Part shown: positions 24,148 to 31,043 of the stretch, piece by piece
Position numbering within the stretch: the first letter of the stretch is position 1
How the letters are laid out: the number at the start of each line of letters is the position of its first letter
Assembly: GCA_031277715.1 (NCBI GenBank)
Contig: JAITLW010000013.1
Span: 1-32,724 of the forward strand
Source of the DNA: Sphingobacterium sp.
Lineage (GTDB): Bacteria > Bacteroidota > Bacteroidia > Sphingobacteriales > Sphingobacteriaceae
DNA: 32,724 bases
Direction of reading: 5' to 3'
Notes under the pieces: generated by a model
Databases searched by the model: none
The model's input: the letters and a program-made list of their open reading frames with translations, nothing else
What the model was told of the DNA's origin: nothing
Program-made: the position numbers and the translations under genes

Positions 24148-24199
24148 TACATAAAAAAAGAGAGCCGGTTTAAACCGGCTCTCTTTTTTTATGTATTAT
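24144..24199. terminator. 56-bp perfect palindrome: shared bidirectional terminator
   Basis: Bases 24144-24199 are a perfect palindrome with no spacer (axis at 24171/24172; core AGAGAGCCGGTTT and its inverse, flanked by A7/T7). It holds the stop codon of the DHA2 gene (24145-24147) and that of fsr (24196-24198) in mirror positions. Both strands give a strong hairpin with a T run inside the descending arm. Confidence 0.93.
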
Positions 24200-25386
24200 A
24201 TTTTTCGTTTTATATTGGGCAGGAAGCCTGTGACTATACCAATAAGGGGCAGAAAAGCACAGATAGAGAAGACATACTCTATACTTGTACGATCGGCTAG
24301 CCAACCTAAAACAGCGGAACCGATGCCTCCCATACCGAAAGCGAATCCAAAGAATAGGCCTGCGATCATTCCAACTTTACCGGGGATAAGATCTGTGGCA
24401 TAAACTAGAATGGCTGAGAAAGCCGAAGAAATAATCAATCCGATAATTCCGGCTAGTACAACGGTCGCCGTAAGACCTACGTGAGGCAATAGTAACGTAA
24501 ATGGAGCCGCACCTAGAATGGATATCCAGATGATTAATTTACGGCCGTATCTGTCGCCCAAAGGACCTCCTAAAATCGTACCTGCAGCAACAGATGCTAA
24601 GAATACAAAAAGGTATATTTGGGACTGCTGTACTGAAACACCAAATTTTTCGATAAGGAAAAAGGTGAAGTAGCTTGTCATCGAAGCCATATAGAAATAC
24701 TTCGAAAAGATCAGTACAAGGAGGATGACGATGGATACAGTGACGGTTCTTTTAGACAGTGTTTGTTGTTGAGCTGCATGATTAGTGCCTACGGTCGCGG
24801 TTTTAACGATCATATTTTGCTGATACCAATTGCCCACAATGGTGAGTATGAACATACCCACTATGGCTAAGGTGCCAAACCAACCGATGTAATTCTGGCC
24901 CATGGGAATAACGATAAGTGCGGCCAGAAGAGGGCCAATAGCGCTACCTGCATTGCCACCAACCTGAAAGATAGATTGAGCAAGTCCTTTACGGCCACCA
25001 GAGGCCAAATGTGCCACCCGGGAAGCTTCAGGATGAAAAACGGATGAACCTATACCTAAAAGGCTGACGGATGTTAAAATAAGATAGAAGTTGGATGCAA
25101 AAGCTAGACAGAGTAATCCTGAGAGCGAAAAGATCATACCGATGGCTAGGGATCTAGGATTGGGCTTTTTGTCCGTATAAGATCCGACAAAGGGCTGCAG
25201 AACGGAGGCGGTCAATTGAAAAATTAACGTTATGATCCCGATCTGTGTAAATGTAAGGCCGTAATTCTGTTTTAATAGAGGGTATACCGAAGGTACGACC
25301 GATTGCATTAAGTCATTTAGCAAATGCGAAAAACTAATGGCAAATAGTATAGGATATACTGTTTTGTTTGCTGATATAGTGGACAT
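24196..25386 (-). CDS. fsr: MFS transporter, fosmidomycin resistance (Fsr) type
   Basis: This 396-residue, 12-helix exporter matches the Fsr family. E. coli Fsr signatures are present almost word for word: HLLNDLMQS, FTQIGIITLIFQLTASVLQP, GIGSSVFHPEASRVA, and ASGGRKGLAQSIFQVGGNAG. E. coli Fsr exports fosmidomycin; other members may move short organic acids or arabinose-like compounds, so the natural substrate here is open. A FadR/GntR-type regulator gene lies 49 bases upstream on the same strand, with an operator-like palindrome between, suggesting induced expression by a small ligand. The gene ends in the shared palindrome at 24144-24199. Confidence 0.92.
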   Translation of the reverse strand: MSTISANKTVYPILFAISFSHLLNDLMQSVVPSVYPLLKQNYGLTFTQIGIITLIFQLTASVLQPFVGSYTDKKPNPRSLAIGMIFSLSGLLCLAFASNFYLILTSVSLLGIGSSVFHPEASRVAHLASGGRKGLAQSIFQVGGNAGSAIGPLLAALIVIPMGQNYIGWFGTLAIVGMFILTIVGNWYQQNMIVKTATVGTNHAAQQQTLSKRTVTVSIVILLVLIFSKYFYMASMTSYFTFFLIEKFGVSVQQSQIYLFVFLASVAAGTILGGPLGDRYGRKLIIWISILGAAPFTLLLPHVGLTATVVLAGIIGLIISSAFSAILVYATDLIPGKVGMIAGLFFGFAFGMGGIGSAVLGWLADRTSIEYVFSICAFLPLIGIVTGFLPNIKRKI

Positions 25387-25398
25387 ATAAAATATTAA

Positions 25399-25423
25399 TA
25401 TTCATCAGGTCATCTGATGAATA
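25399..25423 (-). promoter_or_regulatory. Palindrome upstream of fsr, candidate GntR operator
   Basis: TATTCATCAG-GTCAT-CTGATGAATA: perfect 10-bp arms around five bases, 12 bases from the fsr start codon. It matches 18 of 21 core bases with the site before gntR (26089-26109), which points to one protein binding both. Confidence 0.68.
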
Positions 25424-25435
25424 AAAATAAAAAAA

Positions 25436-26086
25436 TTAAATTCTTCCAATTATTTTTGCCGCAATCTTTGAAGCCTTTGCTGCATCTTTATCACTGATGG
25501 CCTGTAAAAGATCTTCATGAATGTCTTGTGACTCGGTAAAGGTGCTTGTGTCTTTGTAGAGGGTTGAAAAAAACTTGCTTACATGTGCTGACATGGTTTT
25601 ATAAAGCTGATAAAGAATAGCATTGCCACAACTTTCTGCAACCGCGATGTGAAATTCTATATCTGCATGGATACAAAGTAACATGTCGCCGCTTTCGCCA
25701 TATTGCTTGCGTTCGGCCAATTTTTTCTTCATCTTCTTTAAATGAACTGTAGTTCTATTGGACGCGGCTTTTTCTACAATTTTTAACTCTAAGAGTTGTC
25801 TTACCTCAAAGACATCGGCAAAGTCTGCACGTTCGATTTTTTCGTCGAGAATGCTGTTGCTGCTATGACTGATAATAAAGGTACCAACCCCCTGCTGTAC
25901 GTTGACAAAACCTAATTGGGATAAATACTTGATGGCTTCACGTATTGTGGAGCGACCTACACCGAATTTTTGCATGAGTTCAGGCTCTGTAGGGAGCTTT
26001 TCATTGATCGCAAAAACACCGCGTTCGATACTGTGCTGTAGGGTGTCAGCAACTTCTTGTGCGAGTGATTTTTTCTGTATAATCAT
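25436..26086 (-). CDS. FadR-subfamily GntR regulator with FCD ligand domain
   Basis: This 216-residue regulator has a winged helix-turn-helix (about 6-72: KLPTEPELMQKFGVGRSTIREAIKYLSQLG, then the wing QQGVGTF) and an all-helical FCD domain (about 88-210). The residues that bind a metal and ligand carboxylate in FCD proteins appear as Asp142, His146, His168 and His190. Such regulators respond to organic acids or sugar acids and usually repress neighbouring genes. It is upstream of fsr in the same direction, and near-identical palindromes precede both genes, so control of itself and of fsr is likely. The inducer is unknown, but would plausibly be the Fsr substrate (inference). Confidence 0.94.
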   Translation of the reverse strand: MIIQKKSLAQEVADTLQHSIERGVFAINEKLPTEPELMQKFGVGRSTIREAIKYLSQLGFVNVQQGVGTFIISHSSNSILDEKIERADFADVFEVRQLLELKIVEKAASNRTTVHLKKMKKKLAERKQYGESGDMLLCIHADIEFHIAVAESCGNAILYQLYKTMSAHVSKFFSTLYKDTSTFTESQDIHEDLLQAISDKDAAKASKIAAKIIGRI

Positions 26087-26088
26087 TT

Positions 26089-26109
26089 TTCATCATATCA
26101 TCTGATGAC
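26089..26109 (-). promoter_or_regulatory. Palindrome at the gntR start, candidate autoregulatory operator
   Basis: TCATCA (26090-26095) and TGATGA (26103-26108) form the arms of TTCATCATATCATCTGATGAC. It ends two bases before the gntR ATG and is 18 of 21 identical with the core of the fsr site. Confidence 0.68.
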
Positions 26110-26152
26110 TGCAAATGTATGAAAATAGTTTGTAATTATATGGGGTATTAAA

Positions 26153-26184
26153 AAAAGCCTTGGTCGCTAAAGACCAAGGCTTTT
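26153..26184 (-). terminator. Intrinsic terminator of the GH18 polysaccharide utilisation locus
   Basis: A 13-bp perfect stem (26153-26165 with 26172-26184, core AGCCTTGGTC) with a six-base loop. On the minus strand it continues into a T run of seven (A run 26150-26156). It starts 27 bases beyond the last gene of the leftward operon. Confidence 0.9.
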
Positions 26185-26211
26185 GTCAGATGTAATAAGT
26201 AGGGCTAAATG

Positions 26212-27213
26212 CTAGTCAACACCCCTAATTTCGGCTAAGCCATTGTAGCCACTGGATAACCCTCTGTCTAGAATTAACCTGAAATATCGCATTTGCACTG
26301 GGGCGTAAAAATTTATATTTCGATTATCTGGATTTTGGGGAGAAGAGGACCAATCTATCGCTTTGGATAAATAAGTACCTTGTTCGATCCAATTGATATT
26401 ATCTGTACTGATCAAAACCGTGATCTGGGATGGATTGTAGTAGGCACCGAAAGTATAATTTGGAGTCAGAATGAATCCTCTCAGTTTATGCTCTTTTTTC
26501 ATGTCAATCGTGATTTCAAAATTGTTTGCATCGCTAAACCAGGCTGTCTCATTGTCATTATCTAAGGTTTTTTCTCCCTGATAATTGTCGTCAAATGCTG
26601 TGGAATAGGATAGCACAGACCAATCAGAGCGGTTTATAACATTGCCTGGGGGCGTAGTCTCTAAAGCTTGGTTGATGTTGTTAAAAATACTATTTATAAC
26701 GATATAGACCGTTTTATAATTAGTACTTGCGCGCACACCCCTATCTCCACTAGAGACAGTTCGGATAGAGATGGGCAGCAGGTAGCCTTTAGGGTCGCTC
26801 AGGAGCTCCTGTTGTTGCAAAACAAGATGAATGGAATCTGTAGAAAAGGTGGCTCCCGCTTTTATCACCAGATCTGAAGATTCCTGAATTTTATAGTTAG
26901 CACTTGGGAGAGGGAGATATGCTGTCTTATTGAGTGCGTTATAACTTGATACAGCATCGAGATCAGGAGCCAAAGATACGGTGACATCACTCGTAATTGC
27001 GCGAGTTAGATGGGCTGTAAATTTGGTTTGATTCTCTCCAATAATTGCAGATGGGGTACGGATGAAATTCAACCGCTTATGGTGTGGATCCGCGTCAGGC
27101 CCCTTAATATAAGCGAGAAGCTCCTGAGAGTTTTCCTTATCTTTTTCGCAGGAATGTAGTAAGAACCCGAGAGAAGATATTATAATTAGGTATATAATAG
27201 GATGGTTTTTCAT
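26212..27213 (-). CDS. DUF1735 (BT_3987-type) and F5/8 type C domain lipoprotein
   Basis: This 333-residue surface lipoprotein has a signal with lipobox (FLLHSC, Cys22). After it comes a DUF1735 domain (about 45-180: SLAPDLDAVSSYNALNKTAY is the family pattern of strand plus YN motif), then a C-terminal F5/8 type C (discoidin) beta-sandwich (about 190-333), closing with MRYFRLILDRG and GLAEIRGV. Discoidin domains bind sugars and DUF1735 is a common accessory in GH18 loci, so it is probably a surface glycan-binding protein. It is the last gene of the operon, 11 bases after the LamG lipoprotein gene. No catalytic residues were noted. Confidence 0.87.
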   Translation of the reverse strand: MKNHPIIYLIIISSLGFLLHSCEKDKENSQELLAYIKGPDADPHHKRLNFIRTPSAIIGENQTKFTAHLTRAITSDVTVSLAPDLDAVSSYNALNKTAYLPLPSANYKIQESSDLVIKAGATFSTDSIHLVLQQQELLSDPKGYLLPISIRTVSSGDRGVRASTNYKTVYIVINSIFNNINQALETTPPGNVINRSDWSVLSYSTAFDDNYQGEKTLDNDNETAWFSDANNFEITIDMKKEHKLRGFILTPNYTFGAYYNPSQITVLISTDNINWIEQGTYLSKAIDWSSSPQNPDNRNINFYAPVQMRYFRLILDRGLSSGYNGLAEIRGVD

Positions 27214-27224
27214 GTCTTATCAAA

Positions 27225-28382
27225 TTAATTTTTACAACGGATATTAGGAACCCAGGTGACATTTCTACTGGCTTTGGCGTGATGTCCATTTCCAGAAATA
27301 TCGGACGCAATATTGCCCGAACCTTCGTTAAATTTCCAATAGGCTTCTAATCCTTTTGATGTAGGGTCTACACCGCACATGCCGTCAATAATTTCATTCT
27401 GCGTAAGGGCCTTTGACCAAAGACGGGCTTCGCTGATCATGCCATCGAGATAGCGGCCTCCTGCTGAGGCACCGATTAGAAAGCCTGTGCCATAGGCGCC
27501 GGAACCCAATGTTTTAAGAATATTGATATTATTGTTGTCTGCAATTGAAGCTGCTAGAACGCCATCGACGTATAGTCGGGTGGTAGAGACGTCATGTACC
27601 AGTGCGATATGGTACCAGGTTCGGGTAGCGAGTCCTTGAGGAGCTGTCAAAGCCACCATGCCTGCACGTTGAATCTGATTAGGTGCGATTGTTACATCTC
27701 CAAAACGCAACAAGAAATGCTCTTCGATGCCCATGACTGAACTTATAAACGGAGAAGAACTAGCAAAGTTGTTGACATATACTCGGGCTTCCATGGATAC
27801 CTGTGAAAGGTTGGTGAGTCGAGCCGCATTTTTTTCCGAAAAGTCTGGCTCAAAGTAGGTGCCTGTAAGACTGGCGACACTTTGTATGACGACAGGTTTT
27901 ACAACATAATAGATGGTGCGGGAGGCTTCTAGAATAGGGAGGTCGCCATCGCTACTCTCGATCGTAACAGCCATCATGTAGCTTGTGCCTGTCTTAAAGT
28001 TTTTTGTGGAGTTAACCTGGAAGTTGACCGAATTTGACACATTTGTTCCTGCAGCGATGGATACCTCATTGGCGGTAAGCTCAAAATCGCCAGTAGGAAC
28101 GGGAACGTAATTTTTTCCGGATGTCTTGTTGTACTGCTCGATTAGTTCTGGAGCGAGTCTTAGCTTGATGGTGGTCGTGCGTGTCACTTGCTGTGAAGCG
28201 CTAACACTCAGTGCCGTTCTGGAGGCAACCCCGTCTTCAGCAGATAGGGTGACCAATGGGTTCTGCTCGGTACCTGTGATATAAATGGCATCGGTAATGT
28301 CGTCATTGCTACAACTGATTGTAGTGGTCAATAATAGGTAGCTTATGGATAAAAAAATAAGCCTATGTAATATATTCATCAT
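27225..28382 (-). CDS. DUF1735 and LamG/concanavalin A-like lipoprotein
   Basis: This 385-residue lipoprotein has a signal with a Cys24 lipobox (TTISC). A DUF1735 domain (about 40-165, with LAPELIEQYNKTSGKNYVPVP) is followed by a LamG-like concanavalin A fold (about 180-385) with its hallmark strands TWYHIALVHDVSTTRLYVDG and YLDGMISEARLWSKALTQNE. LamG folds bind glycans, so it is probably the second surface glycan-binding protein of this locus. It lies 20 bases after the GH18 gene and 11 before the F5/8C gene. The two proteins share the DUF1735 domain but end in different binding modules. No enzyme activity is implied. Confidence 0.87.
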   Translation of the reverse strand: MMNILHRLIFLSISYLLLTTTISCSNDDITDAIYITGTEQNPLVTLSAEDGVASRTALSVSASQQVTRTTTIKLRLAPELIEQYNKTSGKNYVPVPTGDFELTANEVSIAAGTNVSNSVNFQVNSTKNFKTGTSYMMAVTIESSDGDLPILEASRTIYYVVKPVVIQSVASLTGTYFEPDFSEKNAARLTNLSQVSMEARVYVNNFASSSPFISSVMGIEEHFLLRFGDVTIAPNQIQRAGMVALTAPQGLATRTWYHIALVHDVSTTRLYVDGVLAASIADNNNINILKTLGSGAYGTGFLIGASAGGRYLDGMISEARLWSKALTQNEIIDGMCGVDPTSKGLEAYWKFNEGSGNIASDISGNGHHAKASRNVTWVPNIRCKN

Positions 28383-28402
28383 GATTAACGGTCTTTTGGT
28401 GT

Positions 28403-29377
28403 TTACTGAACTGCAGGATTCATAATTTGAATGGCCTGTCTGATATACCTATAGTCGGGCTTGAGTGCATATTCATATTCCATATGGTAAGTCCCAGCTC
28501 CCCCTTTTTGTCCCTGTCTGGGATTCCAATAGGCCATGCCGAGAAGTGAGGGGATAGTACCACGAACGGGGTCTCTATAATTGACACCTCCAGTACTCCA
28601 GTACGATTCAAAATTCTCCGTAATGACAAACTTTTCGGGAGGGATGCCGTATGTTTCTGCGGTATTGTAGCGCGATTGTAAGGACTGTGGAGAGGACGTG
28701 CTGTATGCCTGTGATACATAATAGTCTATATAGGGTTCTACTCCGTTTCGCATATATCCATCGACAATAAGTAAGTGGCCTGTATTCGATTTTGGTCCAA
28801 AGTAGGGAGAGAATGCTTTAACTAAACGTTCTAAACCACCTTCTCTGGCAAAAATACTGTTCCGCTCACTCGCTTCGTTGGGTTCATAGTCGATATCCAG
28901 GCCATTCAGTTGATATCTGGAGTTGGTATCTGCGATGGCTTTTGCCATGGCGTCTACGGCTTCCTGCTCAGGGAGATTTGAAAAGTCTTTTTTTATCAGG
29001 TTGTCGAAGAAGGAGATAAAATAGACCTGTGTGATGCGTGTGCCTTTTTGTTCCTGGACGAAGCGCATGGCTTTCATCTGAGGGGAACCTTCTACGGGGA
29101 TGCCACCCCATAAGCTGACGATATCCATGCTATCGGGTACGCCTTCCCAACGTAAACCCAAAGAAGGGAATTTACCTTCGCCACCGGAGCCTCCTAGCCA
29201 GCCAAAAGCAATTTGATGTTTGCTCTTTTTGTAAGCGCGCAGATTGGCGAGGTATTCTTCTGTAGGTACAGGAGGTTTTTGTAGGTCTTTTGCTTTTTCC
29301 ATATTCTGCTTTTCGCAGGCAGTGAAGAAAAATACAGTCGCAAAAAGGAAGAAAAATATATGCAGTAATGTTTTCAT
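28403..29377 (-). CDS. GH18 family endo-beta-N-acetylglucosaminidase-like lipoprotein
   Basis: This 324-residue glycoside hydrolase starts at the ATG at 29377; a TTG three codons upstream is less likely. It is a lipoprotein (FFFTAC, Cys21), so it acts at the cell surface. The GH18 catalytic segment is LNGLDIDYEPN with Glu165 as acid/base and Asp161 and Asp163 before it; the first Asp of the usual DxxDxDxE is Asn158. Later family elements include VSQAYS and MAYWNPRQG. GH18 proteins of this size with DUF1735 neighbours include enzymes that cut the chitobiose core of N-glycans (BT_3987 and BT_1044 types); chitinase activity cannot be excluded. Its operon context (SusC, SusD and two binding lipoproteins) supports an N-glycan or GlcNAc-rich target. 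Confidence 0.9.
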   Translation of the reverse strand: MKTLLHIFFFLFATVFFFTACEKQNMEKAKDLQKPPVPTEEYLANLRAYKKSKHQIAFGWLGGSGGEGKFPSLGLRWEGVPDSMDIVSLWGGIPVEGSPQMKAMRFVQEQKGTRITQVYFISFFDNLIKKDFSNLPEQEAVDAMAKAIADTNSRYQLNGLDIDYEPNEASERNSIFAREGGLERLVKAFSPYFGPKSNTGHLLIVDGYMRNGVEPYIDYYVSQAYSTSSPQSLQSRYNTAETYGIPPEKFVITENFESYWSTGGVNYRDPVRGTIPSLLGMAYWNPRQGQKGGAGTYHMEYEYALKPDYRYIRQAIQIMNPAVQ

Positions 29378-29395
29378 TTTTATCAAAAATTTAGG

Positions 29396-31036
29396 TTAGC
29401 GTCTAGTATCCCACCACAATGGTGTCCCACCATGGTCTGGTCCGTTAAGTAACTGTATACCCAACAGTACTGCCGCATTGTTATTTAAATATTCATTTTG
29501 TGGGAAAGGGCTTCGGCGGACGTGTAGTCGTGTGCTAATAAGTCCTCCGCTCATGTTGTTTGAAGCGGGTATAGGAAAGATCTTAGGGTAGCCCGTACGT
29601 CGAAACTCTGACCACGCTTCGTGTCCATCAGGATATAATGCAAGCCACTTCTGGGTTAAAATCCGTTCTAGATTGGTGTCGAAATCTGCACCTTCCCAGC
29701 GGATTGTTATCTGTGTTGTCGCAGCCATGCTATTACTATTGTTAATGGGGTCTACATAGGGAGCTGGTGTACTGGTGCCATCATTGATATAGCTTGTAGC
29801 ATCCCCTGCGGTTCCATTTGTTCCGCCCATGGGTTGGCTGAAGGCCATTCGGATTCCTTGTTCGTAGAGCCCCTTGGCATCGCCACCCATGTTCCAGCCA
29901 CGCAGGGCACCCTCGGCCCGTAAGAAATATATTTCGGAGGCAGACATCCATTTTATTGGTGTGGATGCCGCAATATTCAGGGACGAAAATGCAGCATAGG
30001 AGTTGCCAGGAAATCTACTGCCGCTTCGGATACCATGATAGTCTGGCGTAGAGGACGCTGGAAGGGCAACCCTATTGAATAAGAGTCCGATTCGAGGGTC
30101 GTTATAACCTTTCATAAAAGACTCGATGCTGGCCCCCATGCGGGTATCATTGTATGAAGCTGAAATCGCATAAAGTGGATTTGTAGAGCTTACACCATCA
30201 ACTCTGAGGAAGGCATTGTCTCCATTGCTCAGCATTACACCGGTAGTAATTGCTTCTTCAGCATATCTACGGGATTTCTCTGGACTAATATTGACTGTGC
30301 GCATGGCTAGTCTAAGCTTGAGTGAGGCGGTGAGTTTGAGCCACATGCTTAGGTCTCCACTATAGATTCTATCAAAGTTGGCAAGAGGTTTTGCGCCTGG
30401 ATTCTTCTGAATGAAATCGGTCAAAACGGTGATGGATTGATCAAGGTCCTTAAAAAAAGAATCATAGATAGCTTCTTGAGAGTCATAGGGGGTGCTGATA
30501 TTACCTGTTTTGAACTGCAGATAAGGCAATGGCCCATAGGTGTCTGTCACGCGGTGCATGGCCATTACTTTGATGGTCTGTGCAATGGCAAAGGTGACGG
30601 GAGAAGACATTTCTGCTCTCTCTTTGACGGCATACCAAGGAGCCATGATATTCTTGTAGGCATTCAAAAAATGAGCGCCATACCAAGAAGGGATCATGGA
30701 GTAGGTACTGTTATTAATGCCATTATTATTATAAGAATTTGAGGTGCCCTGATGTCCAGAGTAAATGTCGCCCATTAAGCTGAAAATCAACTGATAGTTG
30801 TTGATGTCGACGTTGTTTTCGTTGACTAGACTAGGGATTACCTGATGTTGCATTTGGGTGAGGTAACCACCTAGGGCAAGGTTGTCCTTGGTCAATTGTT
30901 CTTTTGTTGCTTTATCGGGATCGGTATTATATCCGTCGAAGTTTTTTGTACAGGAAGTGTTTACTGCTATCGCAAAAAGCAACAATACCGAACCGATGGA
31001 CTGTCTATTGATAGTTTTCATAATCTGTTTCATCAT
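29396..31036 (-). CDS. SusD-like substrate-binding lipoprotein of the GH18 locus
   Basis: This 546-residue SusD-family lipoprotein belongs to the variant (SusD-like 2 type) found with GH18 loci. The lipobox is AVNTSC (Cys29), followed by the N-terminal segment NFDGYNTDPDKAT. Later marks are VMAMHRVTDTYGPLPYLQF (about 157-175), WMSASEIYFLRAEGALRGW (about 370), WLALYPDGHEAWSEFRRTGYP, and a closing WWDTRR. It lids the SusC barrel encoded seven bases upstream and should bind the oligosaccharide released by the GH18 enzyme. An 18-base gap leads to the GH18 gene. Family assignment is firm; the ligand is inferred from its neighbours. Confidence 0.95.
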   Translation of the reverse strand: MMKQIMKTINRQSIGSVLLLFAIAVNTSCTKNFDGYNTDPDKATKEQLTKDNLALGGYLTQMQHQVIPSLVNENNVDINNYQLIFSLMGDIYSGHQGTSNSYNNNGINNSTYSMIPSWYGAHFLNAYKNIMAPWYAVKERAEMSSPVTFAIAQTIKVMAMHRVTDTYGPLPYLQFKTGNISTPYDSQEAIYDSFFKDLDQSITVLTDFIQKNPGAKPLANFDRIYSGDLSMWLKLTASLKLRLAMRTVNISPEKSRRYAEEAITTGVMLSNGDNAFLRVDGVSSTNPLYAISASYNDTRMGASIESFMKGYNDPRIGLLFNRVALPASSTPDYHGIRSGSRFPGNSYAAFSSLNIAASTPIKWMSASEIYFLRAEGALRGWNMGGDAKGLYEQGIRMAFSQPMGGTNGTAGDATSYINDGTSTPAPYVDPINNSNSMAATTQITIRWEGADFDTNLERILTQKWLALYPDGHEAWSEFRRTGYPKIFPIPASNNMSGGLISTRLHVRRSPFPQNEYLNNNAAVLLGIQLLNGPDHGGTPLWWDTRR

Positions 31037-31043
31037 CTTTGTA

